DNA of 64,000 nucleotides from Kuschelorhynchus macadamiae (GCA_030620095.1 JAUTXW010005188.1:312001-376000), one strand, 5' to 3'; positions 1 to 13,389 are shown, counted from the stretch's first letter. Translations and numbers: made by a program. The notes: a model not told the origin generated them from the letters alone.

Positions 1-1250
1 ATAATAAGGTTTAATAACATTAAAATCTGTTCTGGAAAAGCACAATATAATATCCACTAAAATGTTCACCTTTTTTCAATGCTCTCACATGTAGCGATTA
101 AAGTCAAATTTAGGTCTCTTGAAATCACCACTTATTTGTTAACTTCTGTTTTATTAGAATATTAGTAGGTATTAGGTACAATAATTATTCGATCACCAAT
201 TGATGCCAGCAATGCTGTTGTATCTTCCCTTTTAGAAGTGTAACAAAGTATTAAGGATCTCCAGGCAGACCTTAGAAGCTTCAGATTTTTAATTCTTCAT
301 CACCTTTTAATTATTTTCAAAATAATAAAGTATACTTAATTAGGCCAAACAAACTCGTCGTGTTTTGCTCAACGTCAACAAAATAATTTTAAGGTTAACA
401 GTAACTGTCAAATCGTAATGAGAAACTGGCCTACTTGACGTCAAAAAATACATGCAATTTTCCGTTTAAGAAATGGATGCTACTTCCAACCTTTGTCAGT
501 TGTTTCGGTAAATCACGTGATTTAGCGATTCGTTAACTAACGAAATGATAAGTGGAAAATCGCACCCCAGGATCGGAAAATCCGATTGTCATGCCGACCA
601 GCTCTCCGAACGGAGAAAATTTTCGTTAACTAACGAAATCATAAGTGCAAAATCGCACCTCTGGTCTATAGGAAATATTTTAGTATATATGTGATTCGTT
701 CGCAAAAAAAATGTTTTTCTATTTTTGTTGTCGTAATTTAGTTATCTGGCCTTATGTGCAGCGTAAAGAACTAGAATATTTGCTGGCTATAGGCAAACGT
801 AGATTTATTGTTTTTTCTAAAACTTCCAAAATTTGAGAATAAATCTTATTTGTTAAAGCATAACTTTATTATTATAAAACATTTTAAATTATTTTAGTTG
901 TCATTTCTATTGACATAGGTTTGTATCATTTTTTTATTGGTGTAAGGTGTTTTTTAAATTATTTTTTTAATTAGTTCGCTATTGCACTTTTTTTAAATCA
1001 AAGTGAGTTTTAAATCATATTCAATGAAAACAACATAGTTGGATATGTGAATTGATCAAACATTTTTTATGCAACACTGGATTTTTCAACCAGTTGTTTT
1101 TTTTATATATTTATAGATATTTTTAATATTCTCACTTCACCCTCCATATAGTACAATCACCAATTGAGACATATTAACCAGATTGTATATCACTCTTTTC
1201 TAAAGACTGAAAATGTATAGCATTATAGAATTTACTTTTCAGTATTCCTT
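1..1250. other. AT-rich intergenic sequence
   Basis: No coding region or RNA gene is recognised here. The stretch is AT-rich with many homopolymer runs. Its only clear structure is a pair of ~36-bp direct repeats, listed separately. It ends where LINE endonuclease coding sequence begins. Confidence 0.6.
531..659 (+). repeat. Pair of 36-bp direct repeats, 93-bp period
   Basis: A unit beginning CGTTAACTAACGAAAT occurs at 531-566 and again at 624-659 with two internal substitutions (GATAAGTGG versus CATAAGTGC). The intervening segment contains the small palindromes ATCGGAAAATCCGAT and CTCTCCGAACGGAGA. No coding potential was seen. Confidence 0.7.
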
Positions 1251-3620
1251 GTGATAGGAAATTTTTTATTTATTAGCTCCTATTATTGCAGAAATATAAA
1301 TCAACATGGTGGATGTGCAATATATGTGAGGGAGGATACTAAATACAAAACCCTGAGAGGTGTCAAAGATTTTGCAGTAGAAACACATATCGAATGCTGC
1401 GCTATTGAGTATAACACAACAACAGGAAAAATTGCAATTGTTCTAATCTACAGACCTCCATCGGGACACATGGACACATTTATAACACAAATTCTCACTT
1501 ATGTGGCTGGTATCTGTCCACATATCATATTGGGTGGAGACTTCAATATTGATAGCCTGCAGAAGACAAATAGGAACTACGGGTTGCTCTTTGATGTGTT
1601 GGAGTCTTTCAACCTAACAGACTTCAGCGACCAACCTACACGGATTTGTACCACAAGTAGAGGCACCTCTTCCACTTCAATAGATTATATGGCAACTAAT
1701 ATATGTGGTGAATTGGTAAACTGCAAAATCATCGAGGTTCACATTTCAGATCACTGTCTGCAGCTAATGAAGATAAAATATACTCAACAGGAGACATCTA
1801 TACTACCTCAAGCTACAGAAAAAAGGATTACTGGCGAAAATAACTTAAGACAGCTAAAGAGTAGCCTTGAAAGGGAAAACTGGGATGAAGTATTGATGAG
1901 CAGTGACGGCAACTTGTTTCAAAATTTTTTGCAGACCATTCTATGGTACTTCGATTTAGCCTGTCCAAAGAGAAGAATCAAACCCATTTTACCCATTTCT
2001 AACTGGATAACTGACGAAATAAAGAAAAAGAAACAAGACCTGAAAGATTTATACGATCTGGCTAAGCGAACCAGAAACAATGATATCCTAGATCATTACA
2101 AGCAAAAAAAGAAAGACTACAGAAAATGTTTAAAGCAACAAAAGGCAAATTACAATCAAAACAAAATCGAAAATTCTGAAAACAAATCTAAGCAAATTTG
2201 GGATATCGTCAACACTGAACTTGGCAGGAAAAAACAAACAAAACCAATTAGCCAACAAGCAAATCATAACCGACAGTAAGGAAGTGGCGAACAGTTTTGG
2301 GAGATATTTTGCTACAATCGCCAATGAAAAGCTCAAAGAACACTTCGGAAAAAATCTATCCACCACCCGAACAATGACTAAAATAATGCAATATTCAATG
2401 TTCCTACAGCCAGTGACAGAAGAAGAGGTCGAAAGCATAATCTTGAAACTAAAGAACAAGAAATCAGTTGGAGTTGACGGTATTCCAACAAAGGTCTGGA
2501 ATGAAATTAAAAAGCTATTAACCAAATTAATAAATACCGCATTCACAAATGGAGTGTTCCCCTCGGCACTAAAAATGGCCACTGTAATACGAAGGGAAAT
2601 GAAACAAATATAGACAACTATAGGCCTGTAGCATTGCTTACTGTCTTTTCTAAGATATTTGAGAGAGCTCTATACAACAGACTTATGGAATTCTTGAATC
2701 ACTTCAAATTAATTGACGATGATCAACATGGATTCCGACCTGAAAGATCTACGGAGACTGCAGCTCTGGAACTTAACGAGTTCATTCACAGAGAGCTTGA
2801 AGCTAACCGAATAGTAGTCTGGTGTTCTACAAACCAGTTAATTTTAAATACACAAAAAACAGTAACTGTCCATTTTCACAGGAATAATCCCAGGGTTATC
2901 TTGGATGCGGCAGCTGGTGAGTTAAATTCTTGGGTACATTCTTAGACTCAAGATTCTCCTGGGAACCACAAATAAATCAAGTCTGCCAGTCATTAAATGG
3001 GGCATACTATGCTCTTCTGAAACTCAAACAAACAGTCCACCTGACGCACCTTAGGACTTCCTACTATGCTCTTGTCTACCCCCATCTTTCTTATAATATC
3101 TTGTTGTGGGGAAGAGCAGTGAACATTAATAGAGTATTTATTTCACAGAAGAGAGTAGTGAGGCTTATTTATGGACTCCATCCACAGGAATCATGCAGGC
3201 ATACTTTTAGGGTACAAAAAATATTAACGTTGACATCAATATATATACTAAAGTGTGCTGTGCATGTCTATGAGAACAAGACAAAATTTACACAAAACGG
3301 TGATTTTCATTCATATTCCACAAGAACCAGAGAAGGATTGGCTGTGCCAAATCATCGTACGGCCCATTTTGAAAGATCTCCACACTATGCCTGTATCCAG
3401 ATATACAACCGACTACCCCACAAACTGATAGAAGCACCAACTGCCGGCAGATTTAAAACACTTTTAAAACAATTTTTATATGAATCTTGCTTCTACAACT
3501 TTAACGAGTTCCTCAATTTTCAAACAAGTCCACGACTGTGAAGTTCTGACGTTTTTTCATGTAGAATGCTCTAGTAATAAGTTTATGTAAATTTTAACTA
3601 TTACTTGTAATATGTAATAT
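1251..3620 (+). pseudogene. LINE A, left-arm copy: Jockey-like non-LTR retrotransposon with endonuclease and broken reverse transcriptase
   Basis: This is a remnant of a non-LTR retrotransposon pol protein. Residues ~20-180 of the first open stretch (1251-2279) look like an apurinic-type endonuclease (EEP fold): YRPPSG, then GGDFNID with the catalytic Asp/Asn, then SIDYMAT and SDHCLQL near its end. The RT N-terminal region follows in another frame (2221-2613; VEEVES-type helix, GVDGIPTKV), then fingers (2634-2820; HGFRPERSTE), then the thumb and C-terminal region (2820-3541; WCSTNQLILNTQK, SYNILLWG). The palm with the DFSKAFD-, PQGS- and YADD-type motifs is absent between HRELEANRI and VVWCSTN, so the element cannot polymerise. 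There are also small frameshifts near 2270, 2615 and 2930. The N-terminus is truncated. Family identity is firm; assignment to the Jockey superfamily is an inference from motif style. Confidence 0.88.
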
Positions 3621-3629
3621 TTCCTTTTA

Positions 3630-4245
3630 ATGGTCTGGAGGGTCGGCGTAAAGATGCTCTTACTTTTTCTACACAAGCTTATTAACGGCACAATAGACTG
3701 TGGTGTTTTAGTTAGTTTAGTTCACTTTTTAGTACCAAATAGGCGTACCAGACAGGTTCAATTATTTTTTGAGTATACCCATAGAACCAACTATGGCCGA
3801 AGCGCCTTTGTGTATCGTTTGGTTTCAAATTATATTAGGTATTATGCACATTATGACCTTTTTCATTCGAGTCGTTTATCTCTAAAAAACACTTTGCGTC
3901 TAAGACACTAATTTATGTTGTTTGTGCTTTACATGTTTTTTTTTTTCCTTTTTTATTCTGTTTGTTAATATATATTCTTATGTGTTTCCATCTTTGTCTA
4001 CATATACATTTAATAATTACTTGTTTTATTGTTTTCATATTTATAAATTATGCAGTTTATATAATTTGTTGTATATTGTTTCTTTGTGTTTTTATATATT
4101 GACCACACTGAACTTTTCATTTTCCTTTACCATTTAACCTGAAGTTATTGTGAGATAAAAATGTTAGTTTTTAAAGATTTATTGTGACTACCATTTGGAG
4201 TTTATCACTCTGTAGTGTATTGATAAATAAATAAATAATGTTTGT
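3630..4245 (+). pseudogene. LINE B, left-arm copy: C-terminal tail and 3' UTR of a second non-LTR element
   Basis: The stretch 3630-3911 encodes ~90 residues typical of the extreme C-terminus of insect Jockey/R1-type LINE proteins: HKLINGTIDC, then VPNRRTRQ, then HRTNYGRSAFVYRL. An AT-rich 3' UTR follows and ends in a (TAAA)n-type tail at ~4225-4240. Only the 3' end of the element is present, as expected for 5'-truncated target-primed insertion. It is sandwiched between LINE A (5' side) and LINE C (3' side) in the same orientation. The family is recognised by motif, not by search. Confidence 0.75.
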
Positions 4246-4249
4246 TTAT

Positions 4250-5312
4250 GCCATATGCCTCAGTTTGGTTTCCGTGCACAACATAGTACAACAACGGCCC
4301 TCTTAAAAGTCGCTGATGACATCATCAGAGCTACTGATGATGGAAAAGAAACTTGTCTGCTCTTACTAGATTTCAGTAAGGCTTTTGATACATTAGATCA
4401 TGGTATCTTATGTAGTAAACTTCACTATTATGGTTTGGATATAACTGCTGTTAATTATCTTAAAAACTTTCTTCTAAATAGGCGGCAAAAAATAATGTTG
4501 GGTAGTTCTGTCTCTGATACCTTAACTTTAAGTTGTGGTGTGCCTCAAGGCAGCATATTAGGCCCTTTGCGATTTTCTTCTTCTTTCTTAAAATGCCTAA
4601 AATCACACCAGTATGTTGACGATTTTCAGTTATATTATAGCTTCTTTTTCGTTGATGTAAGGAGTTCGGCTCTCCTATATTGCACATGATCTTGATATTA
4701 TTAATAAAATATCAGCTGCACATAAACTTTTATTACATCAGTCTAGAACACAGCTATTATTATATGGCAAGTCTAAATTTCTTCTCTCACAACGCCTTGA
4801 TATTGAGATAAATAATGTAAAAGTAAATGTATCTGAGTCTTGTAAAAACGTATTTTTTGACTCGGTCATAAGATTTAAAAACCATGTTTCTTACTTACTT
4901 CAGAGAAGCTATTCTAAACTAAGAACATTTTATGTTTTTAATTTTTTTATCATCACAAATTAAACTAAAGTTATGTGATTCTATTCTGTTATCCTACTGT
5001 TATGTTTTGTATTGCTTGTGGATCGAGAGAGTCTACAGAGGCTACAAAATAGCTGTTTAAGATTCTGTTATGGTCTTAGAAAGTTTGACCATGTTACTCA
5101 AGCTTACCAGGAATCTGGCTGGCTAAGGCTTGAACAAAGATTTAATTTCCATTTGTGTCCACTAGTTTATAAAATAAATAAAACTGAACAATCTAAATAT
5201 CTCTTTGAAAAACTGTTAAGAACTCCGATGTTCATGATAGACCTCTGCGTGATAGAGATCTTTTTTTTAGTCCCTAATCACAAATCCGTTTTATTTCGAC
5301 GTTCATTTAGCT
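4250..5312 (+). pseudogene. LINE C, left-arm copy: reverse transcriptase fragment
   Basis: The RT domain of a third Jockey-like LINE starts abruptly in the fingers region. Motifs in order: PQFGFRAQHSTTTALLK, LLLLDFSKAFDTLDH with the first catalytic Asp, LSCGVPQGSILGPL, and YVDDFQLYYSF as the polymerase box (YADD-like, so the Asp pair is retained). The segment before YVDD is shortened. The frame breaks near 4660 and again before 4990; the C-terminal piece (5012-5310) carries ESLQRLQNSCLRFCYGL. The last ~20 residues and the 3' UTR are missing here but present in the right-arm copy. Not functional. Confidence 0.88.
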
Positions 5313-5593
5313 ACATTTTCATACATAAAGAAAAAATTGTGTATGTATGAAGTAAAGTTAGGTATCTAAATGTCAAAAATCGTAGACAAAGTTGTTTTAA
5401 GATTAATGCTCCTGTCCTGTAACATTGGGGAGTGTGGGAGGGGAGACCTATGTATCTCATAATCAGACCTTTACTGCTATTACAAAAAGCATGTATAAGG
5501 GCTAAACCCGATAAGTCAGGTATCTTTCACTGAAAGAGGCCTTTCATAACAGAAAGGGTTCTTATGCTTCGGAGGCATATAGTTAAGCACTTC

Positions 5594-6344
<751 letters not shown>

Positions 6345-6590
6345 CTATTCTGTTATGAAAGGCCTCTTTCAGTGAAAGATACCTGACTTATCGGGTTTAG
6401 CCCTTATACATGCTTTTTGTAATAGCAGTAAAGGTCTGATTATGAGATACATAGGTCTCCCCTCCCACACTCCCCAATGTTACAGGACAGAATGGGATTA
6501 ATCTTAAAACAACTTTGTCTACGATTTTTGACATTTAGATACCTAACTTTACTTCATACATACACAATTTTTTCTTTATGTATGAAAAAT

Positions 6591-8204
6591 TTCTAGAGTT
6601 CCCCCCCAAAAGAACCACACTATGACAAACAAGATTCGATACATACACAATGCTAATTTATTACAGAAAATATAGAATTTCTATCAATATAGTCTTAGCC
6701 TTACAGATAACAGTAATAAATAAATATAACAATAATAATACTAAATAGCCTTTATTTAATAAATTCATATAAAAAATTGACAATGATTATTATAGCATGG
6801 GTGGCGAGATCTAGAATAGGTGCTCATCTAACCTATGGAGAGATAAATTTAGCTAGAATTTAAATAAGCTACTACTAAAATTAGTATTACAAAATTAGAT
6901 ACAGTACCAATATATATTATAAAATACATAACAAATACAATAAGTAAAAAGAAAAAAAAAATATAGATTAAAAAATAAATAACAATAACTAAATTTACGT
7001 GAATATTAAGAAAATCAACGCAAAATTAAAAAAAACTCAATTAGAGAATTAATATGGGATTTAAATTTACATTTAAATGTTTCAACACTTGAGCATTTTT
7101 TTTATATCAGTGGGAATAGAATTAAAGTCTATAACAGCATTGTAGCTAAATGAACGTCGAAATAAAACGGATTTGTGATTAGGGACTAAAAAAAAGATCT
7201 CTATCACGCAGAGGTCTATCATGAACATCGGAGTTCTTAACAGTTTTTCAAAGAGATATTTAGATTGTTCAGTTTTATTTATTTTATAAACTAGTGGACA
7301 CAAATGGAAATTAAATCTTTGTTCAAGCCTTAGCCAGCCAGATTCCTGGTAAGCTTGAGTAACATGGTCAAACTTTCTAAGACCATAACAGAATCTTAAA
7401 CAGCTATTTTGTAGCCTCTGTAGACTCTCTCGATCCACAAGCAATACAAAACATAACAGTAGGATAACAGAATAGAATCACATAACTTTAGTTTAATTTG
7501 TGATGATAAAAAAATTAAAAACATAAAATGTTCTTAGTTTAGAATAGCTTCTCTGAAGTAAGTAAGAAACATGGTTTTTAAATCTTATGACCGAGTCAAA
7601 AAATACGTTTTTACAAGACTCAGATACATTTACTTTTACATTATTTATCTCAATATCAAGGCGTTGTGAGAGAAGAAATTTAGACTTGCCATATAATAAT
7701 AGCTGTGTTCTAGACTGATGTAATAAAAGTTTATGTGCAGCTGATATTTTATTAATAATATCAAGATCATGTGCAATATGGGTTTCGGCTCTCCTTACAT
7801 CAACGAAAAAGAAGCTATAATATAACTGAAAATCGTCAACATACTGGTGTGATTTTAGGCATTTTAAGAAAGAAGAAGAAAATCGCAAAGGGCCTAATAT
7901 GCTGCCTTGAGGCACACCACAACTTAAAGTTAAGGTATCAGAGACAGAACTACCCAACATTATTTTTTGCCGCCTATTTAGAAGAAAGTTTTTAAGATAA
8001 TTAACAGCAGTTATATCCAAACCATAATAGTGAAGTTTACTACATAAGATACCATGATCTAATGTATCAAAAGCCTTACTGAAATCTAGTAAGAGCAGAC
8101 AAGTTTCTTTTCCATCATCAGTAGCTCTGATGATGTCATCAGCGACTTTTAAGAGGGCCGTTGTTGTACTATGTTGTGCACGGAAACCAAACTGAGGCAT
8201 ATGG
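6591..8204 (-). pseudogene. LINE C, right-arm copy 1, with C-terminus and 3' UTR
   Basis: Reading the minus strand from 8200, the same RT fragment as at 4250-5312 is seen: fingers HSTTTALLK, catalytic DFSKAFDT, GVPQGSILGPL and YVDDFQLYY, open to ~7493, then a frame change and the C-terminal part at 7444-7082 ending in FNSIPTDIKKMLKC. This ending, absent from the left arm, is the natural C-terminus. The remaining ~490 bp down to ~6591 is AT-rich 3' UTR with no obvious long poly(A). The element starts inside the RT, so it is 5'-truncated and dead. Confidence 0.88.
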
Positions 8205-8221
8205 CATAAACAAACATTATT

Positions 8222-8863
8222 TATTTATTTATCAATACACTACAGAGTGATAAACTCCAAATGGTAGTCACAATAAATCTTTAAAAACTAACATTTTTAT
8301 CTCACAATAACTTCAGGTTAAATGGTAAAGGAAAATGAAAAGTTCAGTGTGGTCAATATATAAAAACACAAAGAAACAATATACAACAAATTATATAAAC
8401 TGCATAATTTATAAATATGAAAACAATAAAACAAGTAATTATTAAATGTATATGTAGACAAAGATGGAAACACATAAGAATATATATTAACAAACAGAAT
8501 AAAAAAGGAAAAAAAAAACATGTAAAGCACAAACAACATAAATTAGTGTCTTAGACGCAAAGTGTTTTTTAGAGATAAACGACTCGAATGAAAAAGGTCA
8601 TAATGTGCATAATACCTAATATAATTTGAAACCAAACGATACACAAAGGCGCTTCGGCCATAGTTGGTTCTATGGGTATACTCAAAAAATAATTGAACCT
8701 GTCTGGTACGCCTATTTGGTACTAAAAAGTGAACTAAACTAACTAAAACACCACAGTCTATTGTGCCGTTAATAAGCTTGTGTAGAAAAAGTAAGAGCAT
8801 CTTTACGCCGACCCTCCAGACCATTAAAGTCAAAAAATACGTTTTTACAAGACTCAGATACAT
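8222..8863 (-). pseudogene. LINE B tail, right-arm copy 1
   Basis: On the minus strand, 8826-8543 encodes the same C-terminal LINE tail as at 3630 (HKLINGTIDC, VPNRRTRQ, HRTNYGRSAF), followed by the AT-rich 3' UTR and the TAAA-type tail at ~8218-8232. At its N-terminal end the frame runs into LINE C sequence of the neighbouring tandem unit (MYLSLVKTYFL), which marks the duplication junction near 8827. Confidence 0.78.
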
Positions 8864-9437
8864 TTACTTTTACATTATTTATCTCAATATCAAGGCGTTG
8901 TGAGAGAAGAAATTTAGACTTGCCATATAATAATAGCTGTGTTCTAGACTGATGTAATAAAAGTTTATGTGCAGCTGATATTTTATTAATAATATCAAGA
9001 TCATGTGCAATATGGGTTTCGGCTCTCTCCTTACATCAACGAAAAAAGAAGCTATAATATAACTGAAAATCGTCAACATACTGGTGTGATTTTAGGCATT
9101 TTAAGAAAGAAGAAGAAAATCGCAAAGGGCCTAATATGCTGCCTTGAGGCACACCACAACTTAAAGTTAAGGTATCAGAGACAGAACTACCCAACATTAT
9201 TTTTTGCCGCCTATTTAGAAGAAAGTTTTTAAGATAATTAACAGCAGTTATATCCAAACCATAATAGTGAAGTTTACTACATAAGATACCATGATCTAAT
9301 GTATCAAAAGCCTTACTGAAATCTAGTAAGAGCAGACAAGTTTCTTTTCCATCATCAGTAGCTCTGATGATGTCATCAGCGACTTTTAAGAGGCCGTTGT
9401 TGTACTATGTTGTGCACGGAAACCAAACTGAGGCATA
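8827..9437 (-). pseudogene. LINE C, right-arm copy 2 (5' part only)
   Basis: Second tandem copy of the LINE C RT fragment on the minus strand. GVPQGSILGPL and YVDDFQLYYSF are readable in 9257-9036. One G is lost from the GAGGGCC run near 9391, which shifts the frame relative to copy 1. It ends at the duplication junction ~8827, so it lacks the RT C-terminal half. Non-functional. Confidence 0.85.
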
Positions 9438-9454
9438 TGGCATAAACAAACATT

Positions 9455-10062
9455 ATTTATTTATTTATCAATACACTACAGAGTGATAAACTCCAAATGG
9501 TAGTCACAATAAATCTTTAAAAACTAACATTTTTATCTCACAATAACTTCAGGTTAAATGGTAAAGGAAAATGAAAAGTTCAGTGTGGTCAATATATAAA
9601 AACACAAAGAAACAATATACAACAAATTATATAAACTGCATAATTTATAAATATGAAAACAATAAAACAAGTAATTATTAAATGTATATGTAGACAAAGA
9701 TGGAAACACATAAGAATATATATTAACAAACAGAATAAAAAAGGAAAAAAAAACATGTAAAGCACAAACAACATAAATTAGTGTCTTAGACGCAAAGTGT
9801 TTTTTAGAGATAAACGACTCGAATGAAAAAGGTCATAATGTGCATAATACCTAATATAATTTGAAACCAAACGATACACAAAGGCGCTTCGGCCATAGTT
9901 GGTTCTATGGGTATACTCAAAAATAATTGAACCTGTCTGGTACGCCTATTTGGTACTAAAAAGTGAACTAAACTAACTAAAACACCACAGTCTATTGTGC
10001 CGTTAATAAGCTTGTGTAGAAAAAGTAAGAGCATCTTTACGCCGACCCTCCAGACCATTAAA
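9455..10062 (-). pseudogene. LINE B tail, right-arm copy 2
   Basis: Third occurrence in this window of the LINE B C-terminal tail, on the minus strand from 10058. It reads as the others through VPNRRTRQVQLF; a one-base loss in the following run of A/T then puts the HRTNYG segment out of frame. The 3' UTR follows to ~9455. Confidence 0.78.
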
Positions 10063-10224
10063 AGGAAATATATAATTACCTAAAAAATTAACATTAAACA
10101 AAAGGCAAAATCTGTATTTTGAATTAATTTAAAAAGTTACTATTCTATGAATTCTATTCTATTCTATATCATTATAAATTCAATGAAAATATTGTCCACT
10201 TAACAAAAGTCAACCAATTTAGTT

Positions 10225-12384
10225 ACATTCAATTCAATTCAATTCATTTTATTAATCTTTATAAATCACATTACATGACATAGACAGGTCAAAACAAGCA
10301 AAGATACAAGCTATAACAAAGATTACATATTACAAGTAATAGTTAAAATTTACATAAACTTATTACTAGAGCATTCTACATGAAAAAACGTCAGAACTTC
10401 ACAGTCGTGGACTTGTTTGAAAATTGAGGAACTCGTTAAAGTTGTAGAAGCAAGATTCATATAAAAATGGGCCGTACGATGATTTGGCACAGCCAATCCT
10501 TCTCTGGTTCTTGTGGAATATGAATGAAAATCACCGTTTTGTGTAAATTTTGTCTTGTTCTCATAGACATGCACAGCACACTTTAGTATATATATTGATG
10601 TCAACGTTAATATTTTTTGTACCCTAAAAGTATGCCTGCATGATTCCTGTGGATGGAGTCCATAAATAAGCCTCACTACTCTCTTCTGTGAAATAAATAC
10701 TCTATTAATGTTCACTGCTCTTCCCCACAACAAGATATTATAAGAAAGATGGGGGTAGACAAGAGCATAGTAGGAAGTCCTAAGGTGCGTCAGGTGGACT
10801 GTTTGTTTGAGTTTCAGAAGAGCATAGTATGCCCCATTTAATGACTGGCAGACTTGATTTATTTGTGGTTCCCAGGAGAATCTTGAGTCTAAGAATGTAC
10901 CCAAGAATTTAACCTCACCAGCTGCCGCATCCAAGATAACCCTGGGATTATTCCTGTGAAAATGGACAGTTACTGTTTTTTGTGTATTTAAAATTAACTG
11001 GTTTGTAGAACACCAGACTACTATTCGGTTAGCTTCAAGCTCTCTGTGAATGAACTCGTTAAGTTCCAGAGCTGCAGTCTCCGTAGATCTTTCAGGTCGG
11101 AATCCATGTTGATCATCGTCAATTAATTTGAAGTGATTCAAGAATTCCATAAGTCTGTTGTATAGAGCTCTCTCAAATATCTTAGAAAAGACAGTAAGCA
11201 ATGCTACAGGCCTATAGTTGTCTATATATTTGTTTCATTTCCCTTCGTATTACAGTGGCCATTTTTAGTGCCGAGGGGAACACTCCATTTGTGAATGCGG
11301 TATTTATTAATTTGGTTAATAGCTTTTTAATTTCATTCCTTATGTATTTTATGACCTTTGTTGGAATACCGTCAACTCCAACTGATTTCTTGTTCTTTAG
11401 TTTCAAGATTATGCTTTCGACCTCTTCTTCTGTCACTGGCTGTAGGAACATTGAATATTGCATTATTTTAGTCATTGTTCGGGTGGTGGATAGATTTTTT
11501 CCGAAGTGTTCTTTGAGCTTTTCATTGGCGATTGTAGCAAAATATCTCCCAAAACTGTTCGCCACTTCCTTACTGTCGGTTATGATTTGCTTGTTGGCTA
11601 ATTGGTTTTGTTTGTTTTTTCCTGCCAAGTTCAGTGTTGACGATATCCCAAATTTGCTTAGATTTGTTTTCAGAATTTTCGATTTTGTTTTGATTGTAAT
11701 TTGCCTTTTGTTGCTTTAAACATTTTCTGTAGTCTTTCTTTTTTTGCTTGTAATGATCTAGGATATCATTGTTTCTGGTTCGCTTAGCCAGATCGTATAA
11801 ATCTTTCAGGTCTTGTTTCTTTTTCTTTATTTCGTCAGTTATCCAGTTAGAAATGGGTAAAATGGGTTTGATTCTTCTCTTTGGACAGGCTAAATCGAAG
11901 TACCATAGAATGGTCTGCAAAAAATTTTGAAACAAGTTGCCGTCACTGCTCATCAATACTTCATCCCAGTTTTCCCTTTCAAGGCTACTCTTTAGCTGTC
12001 TTAAGTTATTTTCGCCAGTAATCCTTTTTTCTGTAGCTTGAGGTAGTATAGATGTCTCCTGTTGAGTATATTTTATCTTCATTAGCTGCAGACAGTGATC
12101 TGAAATGTGAACCTCGATGATTTTGCAGTTTACCAATTCACCACATATATTAGTTGCCATATAATCTATTGAAGTGGAAGAGGTGCCTCTACTTGTGGTA
12201 CAAATCCGTGTAGGTTGGTCGCTGAAGTCTGTTAGGTTGAAAGACTCCAACACATCAAAGAGCAACCCGTAGTTCCTATTTGTCTTCTGCAGGCTATCAA
12301 TATTGAAGTCTCCACCCAATATGATATGTGGACAGATACCAGCCACATAAGTGAGAAGACAGGACATTTGTGTTATAAATGTGA
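10225..12384 (-). pseudogene. LINE A, right-arm copy, with 3' UTR
   Basis: Minus-strand copy of LINE A. The endonuclease core runs from ~12362 (GGDFNID, SDHCLQLMKIKY) to 11570, the RT fingers from 11628 to 11212, and the RT C-terminal part from 11201 to ~10480. The same palm deletion as in the left copy is present (HRELEANRI joined to VVWCSTN), so that loss predates the inverted duplication. About 110 bp is missing near 10465, joining NHRTAHF to MNLAST. The 3' UTR ends at ~10227-10247 in a short tandem repeat of ATTCA units, a common 3' end for Jockey/CR1-type LINEs. The 5' end is cut at ~12362 by Penelope sequence. Confidence 0.88.
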
Positions 12385-12385
12385 T

Positions 12386-13335
12386 AGAGATTTTTAATCC
12401 ACAAGATCTGAACACAGAATGAGCTCGTAGAGATTCAAGCGGGTTTTCATATTCGACTTGTGACTGTGTTAACAAGATTAGATTCATTTTCCATTATGAA
12501 CTTGATATTATGATGTTGTTGATTCACAGATGATCCAGCTTATCCTGTCTATGAGTCCAAACAACAAAAGCATCATTTACATATTTGTTTCGGTTTGAGT
12601 GGATCAGATGTTAGAGCAATAGCCTCAAAGGCTTCCATAAAGATATTGCCTACCACAGGTGATAGATCCCATAGCTGCTCCTGAAATTTGTTCATAAAAA
12701 GTTCCTTGCAAAAAGAAATAAGTAGATGTAAGATAAACTTCCACTAGATCTATTAAGTTCTTAGCAAGATTATTATGATCCGACCAATATGTACAGATAT
12801 AAGGAAATTGAGTCGTTGACAGGAACATTTTTTTATAGTGATTCTACATCGAAACTGATCAAAATATCTTCGGGATCCAACTGGATTGCCTTAAGTTTTT
12901 TTCCCACGAAATGTGCAGAGTTTTTTATAAAATAATCTGTTTTTCCAGTGGATTCAGAGAATTTGAAAGACATTTACCTAGTTTGTATGTGGGCGAGTCT
13001 ATTGCACTGATGATCGGTCGAAGTGGTACATTATTCTTGTGAATCTTGGGAAGACCGTAGAACCTGGAATTCTTGGAGTTGCTTGGTTTTAATGATTTCT
13101 TCTCCGCTGGTGGTAAGGCTGGATGGGTTAATCGGACTGGTGATGCGTCTCTCTATTATATTTGTGCGATTTGCCTGCAAAACCTAGGTCTTGTTGTCCA
13201 AAAGTTGAGTTATCTTTTCCACGTATTCCGTTCTGTCCCTGACGACTGTAGCGTTGCCTTTATCTGCTGGAAGGACCAGAATGTTTGCATCTTTATTTAA
13301 GGTTTTCATCGCTGTTTTTTTGGCTGCGGAGAGAT
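12386..13335 (-). pseudogene. Penelope-like element, reverse transcriptase fragment
   Basis: Reading the minus strand from ~13335, the Penelope-type RT order is visible across several frame breaks: ILVLPADKGNATVV, then a YGLPKIHKNNVPLRPI motif near 13050, SFDVES-like sequence near 12850, FYEQISGAAMGS at ~12690, and a degraded polymerase box reading YVNDAFVVW at ~12575, where YVDD is expected. A YVDD to YVND change plus stops makes it inactive. It abuts LINE A at ~12384. The assignment rests on the PLE-specific LPKIHK and AAMGS blocks. Confidence 0.85.
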
Positions 13336-13389
13336 TCGACTTCGGTAGTATTTAGATCCATTTCGATTTCTGATCAATATTCTCTAACA

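Larger units (their letters stand above)
7595..10062 (-). repeat. 1.23-kb tandem duplication of the LINE C/LINE B block
   Basis: The block starting GTCAAAAAATACGTTTTTAC and ending at GACCCTCCAGACCATTAAA occurs at about 7595-8826 and again, head to tail, at 8828-10062. Each unit contains the 5' part of LINE C and the LINE B tail. Copies differ only by small indels (runs of A, CTCTCC versus CTCC, GAGGGCC versus GAGGCC). The left arm has only one copy of this block. Confidence 0.92.

Noticed and set aside
2130..2582. Minus-strand 150-codon open frame (and its mirror at 11201-11719)
   Set aside because: Antisense of LINE A RT coding sequence; appears in both arms only because the LINE does.
7771..7995. 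Plus-strand open frames over LINE C (also 9005-9232 and, on the minus strand, 4460-4687)
   Set aside because: Antisense of the LINE C reverse transcriptase; no independent evidence.
13073..13300. Plus-strand 75-codon open frame
   Set aside because: Antisense of the Penelope RT fragment, whose LPADKGNATVV block is on the minus strand.
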